Source of the DNA: Salinibacterium sp. ZJ70
Lineage (GTDB): Bacteria; Actinomycetota; Actinomycetes; Actinomycetales; Microbacteriaceae
Assembly (NCBI RefSeq): GCF_011751865.2
Contig: NZ_CP061770.1
Coordinates: 496,001-560,000, forward strand
Direction: 5' to 3'
DNA: 64,000 nucleotides
How positions within the stretch are numbered: the stretch's first letter is position 1; every line of letters begins with the position of its first letter. The position numbers were made by a program, and so were the translations under genes. This document shows, piece after piece, positions 18,215-28,794 of this stretch. Under the pieces are notes generated by a model that was given only the letters and a program-made list of their open reading frames with translations, ran no database searches and was not told where the DNA came from.

Positions 18215-19501
18215 TCACCAGATGCGGACGAACGCCCGCTGATCCACGAGCGTCGGCACGACCACGAGCAGCATCGCCGCTGCGGCCAGAGGGAGCATCC
18301 CGATCCAGATCGCGTCGAACTCGAGGCCCCACTCGGTGATCATCGTCATGTACGGCAGCGCGAGCGGGACGACGACCGCCCCGAGGATGAGGATGAGCGC
18401 GCCGCCCCAGCCCGCGATCCCCACGCCCGTCAGCACGAGCAGGGCGATGCCCCAGATGGGCACGCCGTCGCGCACACCCCCGCCGTACTGGTTGCCCCAG
18501 CGCACCATGCCGATCGTGATGCTGAGCGCTCCCGCGAGCACCAGCAGCACGACCCACCCCGAGACGCCGTTCGACACCAGCAGCGCGACCACTCCGCCCG
18601 TCGCCGCGAGCAGCATGATGATGCCGACCGCGAACGCGACGTGCGTGAGGAGCAGCTTCGCGAGGCTCAGCCAGAGGCCGGACCATGCACGACCGGGCGC
18701 CGCCGCCCCCCACAGCAGGCCCCGCACCCAGGGCTGCCGCCGCATCCGGGCGACGAGCACGCCGGCGAGTGCGGACACCAGGAGGAGGAGCGCCGGGGCC
18801 GTCACGGTCGCGAACAGCAGCAGCTCGGTGGTCATCTGCTTCGTGGGGATGCCCGCGAACATGAGCGCCACCACCCCCGCCGCGGAGAAGAGCAGGAAGC
18901 TGTAGGGGAGCCAGATCGGCGAGAGCCACCACAGGTCGAATGCGAGCGAGCGCGCCACCAAGCTGGGCTGGTCGTCGTCGTCGTCCAAGTCGAACTCGAG
19001 GATGTCCTCGTCGAAGTACGTGCCGATGATCTCCTCGACCGTCTCGGACTGGCCGAACCGGGCCAGGAACGCCTTCATCTTCTCGGACTCGCCGAACCGG
19101 GCCATGAACGCCTCGATCGCGGGCGCGAAGCGCATCAGGGCCAGCATCCCGAGCGCGATGAGCAGCAGCGTTCCGATCCAGACCGCGTGGGTGCTGATCA
19201 CGAGCGGCAGTGCGGGAGCGCCGGCTTCCGCCCAGCCCTCCGTCTCACCCCACGCGACCACCAGCATCGCGATGCCGCTGAGGGTCGACACGGCGAGGAT
19301 CCCCGCCCCCCACATGATGGCCGCCGTGGACCGGCCGAGGAGCAGGATCGCGGTTCCGACGCCCGAGACCACCACCCCCATGATGAGCAGCGGAGCGATG
19401 AACCAGGGCATCTGCCAGTGGCGGTCCTCGACGATGAGCCAGGCGAACACCACCCATCCGAAGATGTCGGTGATCAGGGCCATCGTGACGATGCCTCTCA
19501 T
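18215..19501 (-). CDS. Polytopic membrane protein with an ARFG repeat, function unknown
   Basis: 428 residues with about ten predicted membrane helices. The loop near residues 130-180 is soluble and unusual: it holds two close copies of F-(M/L)-ARFG-(E/Q)-SE, then ETVEEIIGTYFDEDILEF and a run of five Asp. The rest is a small-residue-rich membrane core. I do not recognise a transporter family. Start at ATG 19501 with AGAGGACC upstream. It lies 3' of the MalK-type ATPase gene, separated by a tandem repeat and a hairpin, so it is probably its own transcription unit. Confidence 0.75.
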   Translation of the reverse strand: MRGIVTMALITDIFGWVVFAWLIVEDRHWQMPWFIAPLLIMGVVVSGVGTAILLLGRSTAAIMWGAGILAVSTLSGIAMLVVAWGETEGWAEAGAPALPLVISTHAVWIGTLLLIALGMLALMRFAPAIEAFMARFGESEKMKAFLARFGQSETVEEIIGTYFDEDILEFDLDDDDDQPSLVARSLAFDLWWLSPIWLPYSFLLFSAAGVVALMFAGIPTKQMTTELLLFATVTAPALLLLVSALAGVLVARMRRQPWVRGLLWGAAAPGRAWSGLWLSLAKLLLTHVAFAVGIIMLLAATGGVVALLVSNGVSGWVVLLVLAGALSITIGMVRWGNQYGGGVRDGVPIWGIALLVLTGVGIAGWGGALILILGAVVVPLALPYMTMITEWGLEFDAIWIGMLPLAAAAMLLVVVPTLVDQRAFVRIW

Positions 19502-19628
19502 GCGGCGGGTCCTCTCGGGTGGGTCGGGCGGGTCCCTCCCACGCTAGGAACGCGCGTCGGCCGCCGAGCACCATCCCGCACATCCCGGACGAACCCGGAT
19601 GCCGCGATCCTGCCCCGGGAAAGCGGAA

Positions 19629-19658
19629 GGGCCGCGGACCCCGAAGGATCCGCGGCCC
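19629..19658. terminator. Hairpin downstream of the MalK-type ATPase gene
   Basis: GGGCCGCGGA (19629-19638) pairs with TCCGCGGCCC (19649-19658). It lies beyond the 14-bp tandem repeats on the 3' side of the ATPase gene and could end that minus-strand transcript. Confidence 0.65.
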
Positions 19659-19666
19659 CGCCGTGG

Positions 19667-19750
19667 AGTTCTGATCAAGCAGTTCTGATCAGGCAGTTCT
19701 GATCAGGCAGTTCTGATCAAGCAGTTCTGATCAAGCAGTTCTGATCAGGC
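19667..19750. repeat. Six perfect-length tandem copies of a 14-bp unit
   Basis: The unit AGTTCTGATCARGC occurs six times without gap from 19667 to 19750; copies differ only at one position (A or G in the order A, G, G, A, A, G). Each unit contains the palindrome TGATCA. The array abuts the stop codon of the MalK-type ATPase gene (TGA at 19753-19751). A short tandem array of this kind is likely to vary in copy number between strains. It is not a CRISPR: there are no spacers. Confidence 0.92.
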
Positions 19751-20845
<1,095 letters not shown>

Positions 20846-21112
20846 AGCTGTTTCAACTCCTTCACCGGCAGGTACGTGCCGGACGATCCGTAGTGAATGG
20901 AAACCCGCGGCGGCGTCGCCACGAGTTCCGAACAGTATGACACGACCGTGAACCCCGTGCCGTCCTCAGCTTCCGTGCGGACGCTTCCCAGATTCGCTTC
21001 CTAGCATCGAGGTTGCAGACCCTGCGGCATGCCCGTCGCCCGGTTTGCCGCAGATCATCCGCGCGCCGTAGTCTTCGAGCGCGCGATCCCGAACCCGACC
21101 AATTGAGGACCG
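20846..21112. other. Divergent intergenic region
   Basis: 267 bases between the orphan ATPase gene and the DsbA-like gene. TAGTCT at 21069-21074 could be a -10 element for the plus-strand gene, whose GAGGACCG ribosome-binding site precedes ATG 21113. No operator palindrome or reading frame stands out. Confidence 0.4.
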
Positions 21113-22021
21113 ATGACGAACGGCGAATCAGATCGCCCGGAAGCCGCAGGCAATGACGCCCGCGAAGCGGCCAAGGAGCGCTCCCGCGAACTTCGCGACC
21201 AGCACCGCAAGAACGAGCGTCGTCGTCGGCTGACGCTGCAGCTCGGCATCCTCGGCGGTGTTCTCGTCGTGGTCGGCATCGTGGCGATCACCCTGCTCAC
21301 GATGAACCAGACATCCACCCGCGGTCCTCTCAACATGAACACCGACGGCATCCGGATCTCCGAGAATCTCGAAGCCGTGCGCACCCCCGGTCTCAAGGCG
21401 GGGGCCGCGCCCGCCGTCGCTGCGGCGAACCCCGAGGGCGTCATCGACATCCGGATCTACGTCGACTACCTCTGCCAGAACTGCGGCACCTTCGACTCCA
21501 ACAACATCGAGCAGATCCGCCGCTGGGTCGACTCGGGAGCCGCGACACTCGAGGTGCACCCGATCGCGATCCTCAGCGCGAAGTCCGCGGGCACCCAGTA
21601 CTCGCTGCGTGCCGCCAACGCCGCCGCATGCGTTGCAGAGTTCTCGCCCGACAGCTTCCTGGACTTCCACAGCTCGCTCTTCGAGGACCAGCCCCAGGAG
21701 GGCACCGAGGGTCTGAGCGACGAGCAGCTGATCGAGCGCGCTGAGAAGGCCGGCGCGGGCAACATGAAGAAGATCAGCGACTGCGTCGAGTCGAAGCGGT
21801 TCTCCGCCTGGGTGCTCGACGCGACCGCACGGGCGCTGAACGGCCCGCTCCCCGGCGCGGACATCCCTGCGATCACCACGGTTCCCACGGTGATCGTCGA
21901 TGGCAAGCAGTTCGTCTACACGAAGGACTTCGACCCGAAGGAGCTCGCGCTCTTCGTCACCGAAGCCTCCGGTGAGCACAACACGGGCACGCCCACCCCG
22001 ACTCCGACGCCGGTCCCGTAG
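21113..22021 (+). CDS. Membrane-anchored DsbA-like thioredoxin-fold protein
   Basis: 302 residues. A charged N-terminus of about 45 residues is followed by one membrane helix (LGILGGVLVVVGIVAITLL) and an extracytoplasmic thioredoxin-fold domain with a CQNC active site at the end of the first strand (IYVDYLCQNCGTFDS), the cis-Pro region TVPTVIVDG, and a Pro/Thr tail. The CxxC motif supports a thiol oxidoreductase that folds exported proteins, like actinobacterial DsbA/MdbA proteins. The start ATG 21113 has GAGGAC upstream. tRNA-Thr follows 39 bases later. Confidence 0.88.
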   Translation: MTNGESDRPEAAGNDAREAAKERSRELRDQHRKNERRRRLTLQLGILGGVLVVVGIVAITLLTMNQTSTRGPLNMNTDGIRISENLEAVRTPGLKAGAAPAVAAANPEGVIDIRIYVDYLCQNCGTFDSNNIEQIRRWVDSGAATLEVHPIAILSAKSAGTQYSLRAANAAACVAEFSPDSFLDFHSSLFEDQPQEGTEGLSDEQLIERAEKAGAGNMKKISDCVESKRFSAWVLDATARALNGPLPGADIPAITTVPTVIVDGKQFVYTKDFDPKELALFVTEASGEHNTGTPTPTPTPVP

Positions 22022-22060
22022 GACGTAAGCTGGGTCGCGGTCCGCGACGCGGCGGTCCAC

Positions 22061-22137
22061 GCCCCCTTAGCTCAGTTGGCCAGAGCATCGCTCTTGTAAA
22101 GCGAGGGTCGTCGGTTCGAATCCGACAGGGGGCTCCA
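22061..22137 (+). tRNA. tRNA-Thr (anticodon TGT)
   Basis: The cloverleaf folds completely: acceptor GCCCCCT pairs with AGGGGGC, the anticodon loop CTTGTAA has TGT at 22095-22097, and the T arm has GGTTCGAATCC. The CCA end is encoded (22135-22137). It reads ACA codons. Confidence 0.97.
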
Positions 22138-22151
22138 CGGAAGGGAACGAC

Positions 22152-23111
22152 GTGTCGCAGGATCACGCGCAGCGCCCCCTGCTGCGTGCGGTCGCCACGA
22201 TCGCGGCGCTCATCGTCGGAGCGTTCATGGCGGTGCAGCCGCGCGTCAACGGTCAGCTCGGCGTCGAACTCGGCGACGGTGTGCTCGCGGCGTTCTATTC
22301 GTTCGCGAGCGGGATGCTCGTGTGCGGCATCGCGCTGGTGCTCTGGGCACCGGGCCGGCGAGGTCTCGCGAGCCTGCGGGAGGCGATCGCCGACCGGCGC
22401 ATGACCCCGTGGTTCCTCATCGGCGGATGCTTCGGCGCGCTCATGGTGCTGTCCCAGGGGCTCACCGCCGCCGTACTCGGCGTGGCGGTGTTCACCGTCG
22501 CGCTCGTCGGGGGGCAGGCGATCGGATCGCTGCTCGTCGACCGGCGCGGCCTCGGCACGATGGCGCCGACCGCGCTCACACCCCCGCGCGTCGCAGGCGC
22601 GGCGCTCGCGGTCGTCGCCGTCGGGTGGGCGGTGTCGGACCGACTCGGCGGCGGCATCCCATGGTGGATGCTCGTGCTCCCCTTCGTCGCGGGCATCGGC
22701 ACCTCGTGGCAGGCGGCCGCCAACGCGCAGCTCCGGTTCCACGCGCGGTCGGTGCTCTCCGCGACGTTCGTCAGCTTCACCGCAGGCACGGCGGTGCTCG
22801 CCATCGCGGCCGCGGTCGATCTCGCGCTCGCGGGTCCGCCGCAGACGCTGCCCGCCGAGCCGTGGCTCTACACGGGCGGTCTCCTCGGCATCGTCTTCGT
22901 CGCGGGCGGTGCCGCGATCGTCCCGATCACCGGGGTGCTCGTCTACGGCCTCGCGACGATCGCCGGACAGCTCACCGCAGCCGTGCTGCTCGACCTGTTC
23001 GTTCCCGTAGCGGGCGCGGGGCTCAGCCTCAGCACCATCGGAGGAGCGCTGCTCGCGGTCATCGCCGTCGGCATCGCATCGATGGGCCGGCGCCCCGGGC
23101 GACTGGCCTAG
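22152..23111 (+). CDS. DMT-type transporter, DUF606/YdcZ family (tandem)
   Basis: 319 residues with about ten membrane helices formed by two similar halves of roughly 150 residues, each beginning with a small-residue helix and a Q-P-x-x-N or Q-A-x-x-N motif (MAVQPRVNGQLG, WQAAANAQLRF). This pattern belongs to the DUF606 (YdcZ) branch of drug/metabolite transporters; substrates are not known. GTG start with GGAAGGGA upstream, only 14 bases after tRNA-Thr, so it may be co-transcribed with the tRNA. Its stop TAG shares CTAG with the stop of the convergent nitroreductase gene. Confidence 0.85.
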   Translation: MSQDHAQRPLLRAVATIAALIVGAFMAVQPRVNGQLGVELGDGVLAAFYSFASGMLVCGIALVLWAPGRRGLASLREAIADRRMTPWFLIGGCFGALMVLSQGLTAAVLGVAVFTVALVGGQAIGSLLVDRRGLGTMAPTALTPPRVAGAALAVVAVGWAVSDRLGGGIPWWMLVLPFVAGIGTSWQAAANAQLRFHARSVLSATFVSFTAGTAVLAIAAAVDLALAGPPQTLPAEPWLYTGGLLGIVFVAGGAAIVPITGVLVYGLATIAGQLTAAVLLDLFVPVAGAGLSLSTIGGALLAVIAVGIASMGRRPGRLA

Positions 23112-23668
23112 AGCCGCGAGAAGTGCGAGGCCGCATCCACCGTCCTGCGCGGCGCCTTCTCCATCGTCTGCAGGCGCGAGCCCACGTAGAGCCAGCCGAG
23201 CAGTCGCTCTCCGGGAGCGAGGTCGTGCGCGCGCTCCACAGCCTCGGAGCGCGTCTGGATGCCGGTGCGCCACATGACGCCCCAGCCCTCCTCATCGAGC
23301 AGCAGGCTCAGCGCATGCGCGACCCCCGAGGCGACGGCTTCCTGCTCCCACTCCGGCACCTTGAAGCTGGGCTTCGGCGACAGGACGACCGCGAGCAGCA
23401 GAGGTGCGCGCAGAGGCTTGCGCGCGACCTTCTCGGCGGCGTGACCCTCGAGTCCGCTCGCCTCCGCGAGGGCCGCACCCACGCGCTCGCGCGCCTCGCC
23501 GCGGATCGCGATGATCCGCCATGGATGCAGGTTCCCGTGATCCGCGATGGTGCCGGCGATGCCGATGAGGCGCAGCAGCTCCCTGTCGCCCGGGGCCGCA
23601 TGGCCCACCGACGACTGCGATCGGCGCCGCAGCATCGACGCAGCGGCGCCGCGGGCGCTCATCGTCAC
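23108..23668 (-). CDS. Nitroreductase-family FMN protein
   Basis: 186 residues from GTG 23668, which overlaps the msrB stop (GTGA); ATG 23662 is an alternative. The first part RRRSQSSVG with ADHGNLHPWRI is the FMN-binding N-terminal pattern of the nitroreductase fold, and LLLDEEGWGVMWRTG and LLGWLYVG match the later core strands. Likely a flavin-dependent NAD(P)H reductase of unknown substrate. Translation is probably coupled to methionine sulfoxide reductase, which hints at an oxidative-stress role; that is inference. Confidence 0.85.
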   Translation of the reverse strand: MTMSARGAAASMLRRRSQSSVGHAAPGDRELLRLIGIAGTIADHGNLHPWRIIAIRGEARERVGAALAEASGLEGHAAEKVARKPLRAPLLLAVVLSPKPSFKVPEWEQEAVASGVAHALSLLLDEEGWGVMWRTGIQTRSEAVERAHDLAPGERLLGWLYVGSRLQTMEKAPRRTVDAASHFSRL

Positions 23669-24081
23669 TGTGCGGAGGGCTCGTCTGCGGCCTGGAAGCC
23701 GAGCGAGAGCGAGTTCATGCAGTAGCGCAGCCCCGTGGGGGTGCCGAAGCCGTCGTCGAAGACGTGGCCGAGGTGTCCGCCGCAGTTCGCGCAGCGCACC
23801 TCGGTGCGCACCATGCCGAGCGAGGTGTCTTCGATCAGCTCCACGGCGTCCGGGTTCACCGAGTCGTAGAAGCTCGGCCAGCCGCAGCCCGAGTCGAACT
23901 TGGTTCCGCTCTTGAAGAGCTCCGCGCCGCACGCGCCGCACGTGTAGAGGCCAGCGCGGTGCTCATCGAGCAGCTCGCCCGTCCACGCGCGTTCGGTGCC
24001 CGCCTCGCGGAGCACGCGGTAGCGGTCCTCGCCGAGCTCGTCGCGCCACTGCTCCTCTGACTTGCTGACCTTGTAGCTCAT
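23665..24081 (-). CDS. msrB: Peptide methionine-R-sulfoxide reductase MsrB
   Basis: 138 residues starting MSYKVSKSEEQW at ATG 24081, with GGAAGGG six bases upstream; the ATG two codons earlier touches that site and is less likely. The two zinc-binding CxxC pairs (CGACG and CANCG) and the catalytic Cys near the end (RYCMNSLSLGF) are intact, as are SGCGWPSFY and HLGHVFDDG. The enzyme repairs the R form of methionine sulfoxide in proteins. Confidence 0.95.
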   Translation of the reverse strand: MSYKVSKSEEQWRDELGEDRYRVLREAGTERAWTGELLDEHRAGLYTCGACGAELFKSGTKFDSGCGWPSFYDSVNPDAVELIEDTSLGMVRTEVRCANCGGHLGHVFDDGFGTPTGLRYCMNSLSLGFQAADEPSAQ

Positions 24082-24242
24082 CGCCATCCCTTCCGAACCC
24101 TCATCGTAGGCACCCGCGGCGGCGCTCGCTGGCTCGCGACCCCGTGTGACGCATCGGGCACACGCCCAGCCCACGGCCAGGTTGGCGGAGACTGCGCCCA
24201 TAGGATGACGGCGTCCGCACAGGGCACGACGAAGGGAGACAT

Positions 24243-24572
24243 ATGGCCGGGGCATCAGCCGACGCGTCGTCACCCTCCGTCGACCGCGTCGAGCTCATCG
24301 ATGCGGCAGAGCCCAGCGTTCTGGAGCGCCGCATTCTCGAGTTCGAGACGGCTGCGGCCTCCGTGGGCGGCGTCACCGCCGCCTCCGTGCGGCGCGAGTT
24401 CGGCGTGACGCTCGCCCGGTACCATCAGATGCTGTCGGGAGTGCTCGACTCGCCTCAGGCGCTGCGCCACGATCCGATGCTCGTCCGCCGTCTCCGCCGC
24501 ATCCGCGACGCCCGTGCGGCCGCTCGCGCCTCCCGAACCTTCCGCCTCGACTCCCAGGACACCGACGACTAG
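24243..24572 (+). CDS. DUF3263 helix-turn-helix-like small protein
   Basis: 109 residues. VLERRILEFETAAASVGGVTAASVRREFGVTLARYHQMLSGVLDSPQAL is the conserved DUF3263 core, a helical region resembling a winged-helix/HTH start. It is widespread in actinobacteria, usually next to a LytR C-terminal-domain protein, as here. Function unknown. AAGGGAGACAT precedes the ATG. Its stop TAG shares one base with the GTG start of the next gene. Confidence 0.82.
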   Translation: MAGASADASSPSVDRVELIDAAEPSVLERRILEFETAAASVGGVTAASVRREFGVTLARYHQMLSGVLDSPQALRHDPMLVRRLRRIRDARAAARASRTFRLDSQDTDD

Positions 24573-25132
24573 TGGCACGCTTCCCTCAGGACAGATTCGA
24601 CGAACTTCCCCACGACATCGCACGGGTGGGCGCCCACCGCGCGCCCGGCCGCCGCGGCGGCGGATGGGTCGCCTTCGGGTGGTCGGTCGTCGCCGTCGCC
24701 GTGCTCACGGCGGGTGGGCTCTTCGCGCTCTCGACGCTCAACCCCAACCTCTTCCCCACGGCCTCCGAGTCGCCGACGCCCCTTCCCGAGGTCATCGAGA
24801 CGATGGATCCCGTGACCGATCCGTCGACGATCGATCCCGAGGCGCTCTCCGGCCTGACGATCTCGGTGCTCAACGGCACATCCACGCAGGGTCTCGCGGC
24901 TGTCGCCGCCGAGCAGATCAGCTCCGCAGGCTGGCCCACGCCGGGCGCAGCCTCTGCCGACTCGACGACGGAGGAGGAGACGGTCGTCTACTACCTCGAT
25001 CCTGCGAACGAGGGCTATGCCCGTGGCATCATGCAGGCGATCGGCGCTGCGGATGTGCGCCGCACCGACGCCTTCACCCTGACCGCGATCACGGTCGTGC
25101 TCGGCTCGGACTACGTCCCTCCGGCCGGATAG
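24572..25132 (+). CDS. LytR C-terminal-domain membrane protein
   Basis: 186 residues. One membrane helix near residues 32-52 (VAFGWSVVAVAVLTAGGLFAL), a Ser/Pro/Thr linker, then an extracytoplasmic LytR_C domain with LTISVLNGTSTQGLAAVAAEQISSAGW and a late VVYYLDPANEGYARGIMQAIG, both typical. The domain is found alone or after LytR-CpsA-Psr ligases and is thought to act at the cell wall; a precise activity is not established. Translationally coupled to the DUF3263 gene (TAGTG). Confidence 0.85.
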   Translation: MARFPQDRFDELPHDIARVGAHRAPGRRGGGWVAFGWSVVAVAVLTAGGLFALSTLNPNLFPTASESPTPLPEVIETMDPVTDPSTIDPEALSGLTISVLNGTSTQGLAAVAAEQISSAGWPTPGAASADSTTEEETVVYYLDPANEGYARGIMQAIGAADVRRTDAFTLTAITVVLGSDYVPPAG

Positions 25133-25326
25133 CCGGCTCCTCCGCATGGCCCGGAATCGGCCATCGCGGGGTGCGTGTTACACGGATGTTTCCGCCCGGT
25201 TGAATCTTCGGAACGTCTTGCCCGATCGCGTCCTGCAGGCCGGTATCGCGGCGAATCTGCTGGTTAGCATCGCATGTGCCCGCCGCGACCGGGCTGGCAC
25301 GCACCACGGCAGCAAGGAGCACGACC

Positions 25327-25527
25327 ATGGCCAACGGAACCGTCAAGTGGTTCAACGCAGAGAAGGGCTTCGGCTTCATCACCGCCGAGACAGGCCAGGA
25401 CTACTTCGTCCACTTCTCGGCGATCGACATGCCCGGATTCAAGGTCCTCGAAGAGGGACAGGCGGTCGACTTCGAGGTCGGCACCGGTGAGAAGGGCCCC
25501 CAAGCCGAGGCGGTGCGCCCGCTCTGA
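25327..25527 (+). CDS. Cold-shock protein, CspA family
   Basis: 66 residues, [18 protein letters not shown] with both RNA-binding motifs (KGFGFI and DYFVHFSAI), a single OB-fold. It binds single-stranded RNA and DNA and unwinds mRNA structure. Start chosen at ATG 25327 with AAGGAG 8 bases upstream; the frame is open further upstream but that part does not match the family. A possible -10 (TAGCAT, 25265-25270) would give a 5' leader of about 50 bases. Confidence 0.95.
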   Translation: MANGTVKWFNAEKGFGFITAETGQDYFVHFSAIDMPGFKVLEEGQAVDFEVGTGEKGPQAEAVRPL

Positions 25528-25544
25528 GCGTGCGTGATGCTTCG

Positions 25545-25578
25545 GACGCGCCGCGAACTGCCGCCCCTGCGGCGCGTC
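25545..25578 (+). terminator. Hairpin after the cold-shock gene
   Basis: GACGCGCCGC (25545-25554) pairs with GCGGCGCGTC (25569-25578) across a 14-base loop, 17 bases after the stop codon. It lies directly before the -10 of the next gene. Confidence 0.6.
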
Positions 25579-25597
25579 GCGCACCTAGCATGACGAC

Positions 25598-26644
25598 ATG
25601 CGACTGAGGGGGCGCGGCTTCGCCGCGAGCGCAGGGCTGGCGATCATCGCGATCGCCGCGGCGGGATGCACGAGCGCCGAGGCGCTGCCGACGAGCACGC
25701 CGACCCCCACCCCCACCTACGTCTCGACCTACGAGACGCCCGCGCCGATCGTCTACGCACCGCTCACCGGCGTGGTCATCGATGATCCGGCGTCGCTCGC
25801 GCGCCCGTCGCTCGCCGCGAAGATCGACAACCATCCGTCGGCGCGTCCGCAGGTGGGGCTCGAGACGACCGACATCGTGTTCGAGGAGCTCGTCGAAGGC
25901 GGGCTCACGCGCTATGTCGCGGTCTGGCACTCCACCATTCCGGCGGAGATGGGGCCCGTGCGCTCCATCCGCCCGATGGACCCCGACATCGTGTCGCCGC
26001 TCGGCGGCATCATCGCGTACTCGGGCGGTCAGCAGAAGTTCGTGTCGCTCATGCGCGCCACCGAGGTGCACAACGCGATCCACGGTCAGCGCGACGCCGA
26101 CCCGTTCATGTACCGGGGCAAGAACGCCCCTGCTCCGCACAACGTGCTCGTCAAGGCGCAGGAGCTCGTCGCGAGTCTCGCGGACCTCGCGCCTCCACAG
26201 CAGCATTTCTCATTCGCGGACTCAGCGGCGAACGCCACCGCGGCCCGCGAAGGATCACCGGTCGCGGGGATCGATCTGCGGTTCGGTTCGTCGTCGACGC
26301 CGGCATGGCGCTGGGATGCGTCAGCCGAACGCTGGCTGCGTTCGCAGTCGGGAGCGATCGACGTGGATGCGACGGGTGCGCAGCTGAGCGCCGCCAACGT
26401 CGTCGTCGTCCGCGTGCCGATCACGACGGGACTCGGCCTTCCCAAGACCGAGCTCATCGGGTCGGGCGAGGCGTGGGTGCTGTCGGGCGGCAAGGCCGTG
26501 CATGCGACGTGGTCGAAGTCCGATCGTTCGTCGATCATCCGTCTCGTCGACGACAACGGGGTGGTCGTGCGCCTCGCACCCGGCAACAGCTGGATCGAGC
26601 TCGTGCCGAACGCGGGCAGCGCCGATCTGGTTCCCGCCTCCTGA
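25598..26644 (+). CDS. DUF3048 (YerB-like) lipoprotein
   Basis: 348 residues. Signal peptide with lipobox IAAAGC and lipidated Cys near residue 23, then a Thr/Pro stretch. The N-terminal DUF3048 domain is clear: RPSLAAKIDNHPSARPQVGLETTDIVFEELVEGGLTR and PVRSIRPMD are signature segments, followed by the C-terminal DUF3048 domain. Related to B. subtilis YerB; the function is not known. TAGCAT lies exactly six bases before the ATG (25586-25591), a leaderless signature. Located before groEL. Confidence 0.87.
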   Translation: MRLRGRGFAASAGLAIIAIAAAGCTSAEALPTSTPTPTPTYVSTYETPAPIVYAPLTGVVIDDPASLARPSLAAKIDNHPSARPQVGLETTDIVFEELVEGGLTRYVAVWHSTIPAEMGPVRSIRPMDPDIVSPLGGIIAYSGGQQKFVSLMRATEVHNAIHGQRDADPFMYRGKNAPAPHNVLVKAQELVASLADLAPPQQHFSFADSAANATAAREGSPVAGIDLRFGSSSTPAWRWDASAERWLRSQSGAIDVDATGAQLSAANVVVVRVPITTGLGLPKTELIGSGEAWVLSGGKAVHATWSKSDRSSIIRLVDDNGVVVRLAPGNSWIELVPNAGSADLVPAS

Positions 26645-28405
<1,761 letters not shown>

Positions 28406-28423
28406 TCCAGTCCTCACACTGAG

Positions 28424-28453
28424 GCGGGCGGTTCCCTTCGGGGAGCCGCCCGC
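28424..28453. terminator. Terminator of groEL
   Basis: GCGGGCGGTTCCC (28424-28436) pairs with GGGAGCCGCCCGC (28441-28453) with one G-T pair and loop TTCG, followed by TTCTGTGTG. It separates groEL from the convergent WXG100 gene and may serve both. Confidence 0.85.
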
Positions 28454-28494
28454 TTCTGTGTGTCAGGGGGGTGAGCAGGAACAGCGCTCGGCTG

Positions 28495-28785
28495 TCAGCG
28501 CAGGAAGAGCCGCGCGTTGCTCTGCTCGATCTCGGCGTACTGCTGGCCCGCCTGGGCGAGCGCCGCACCGAGCGCAGTGAGCGCCTCGTCGACGCGCTGC
28601 TGGGCGGCTCGCCACTCGGAGGCGAGCCCGCGGAACGCAGTCGCAGCCGAGCCCGTCCACGTGGACTGCAGCTGCTCGAGCTGGGCGTGCAAGGAGGCGA
28701 CTTCGCCCTGCACGCGACCGACCGTCGTGCGCGCCGCGGTCGCCTGGGCGAGGACGGCGTCGCTGTCTACCTGGAATGTCGTCAT
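28495..28785 (-). CDS. WXG100-family protein (EsxA/ESAT-6-like)
   Basis: 96 residues, the expected length. The WXG turn is W43-T-G45 between two long helices with heptad character. WXG100 proteins are exported by type VII (ESX) secretion as dimers. No eccC or other ESX gene adjoins, so its secretion system must be elsewhere. The -10 element TAGCGT (28797-28792) ends six bases before the ATG and its first three bases are the stop codon of the upstream histidine kinase gene, which points to separate leaderless transcription. Confidence 0.88.
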   Translation of the reverse strand: MTTFQVDSDAVLAQATAARTTVGRVQGEVASLHAQLEQLQSTWTGSAATAFRGLASEWRAAQQRVDEALTALGAALAQAGQQYAEIEQSNARLFLR

Positions 28786-28794
28786 GCGGCCACG

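Noticed and set aside
19667..19750. CRISPR-like array
   Set aside because: The 14-bp units are adjacent without spacers and no cas genes are nearby; it is a simple tandem repeat.
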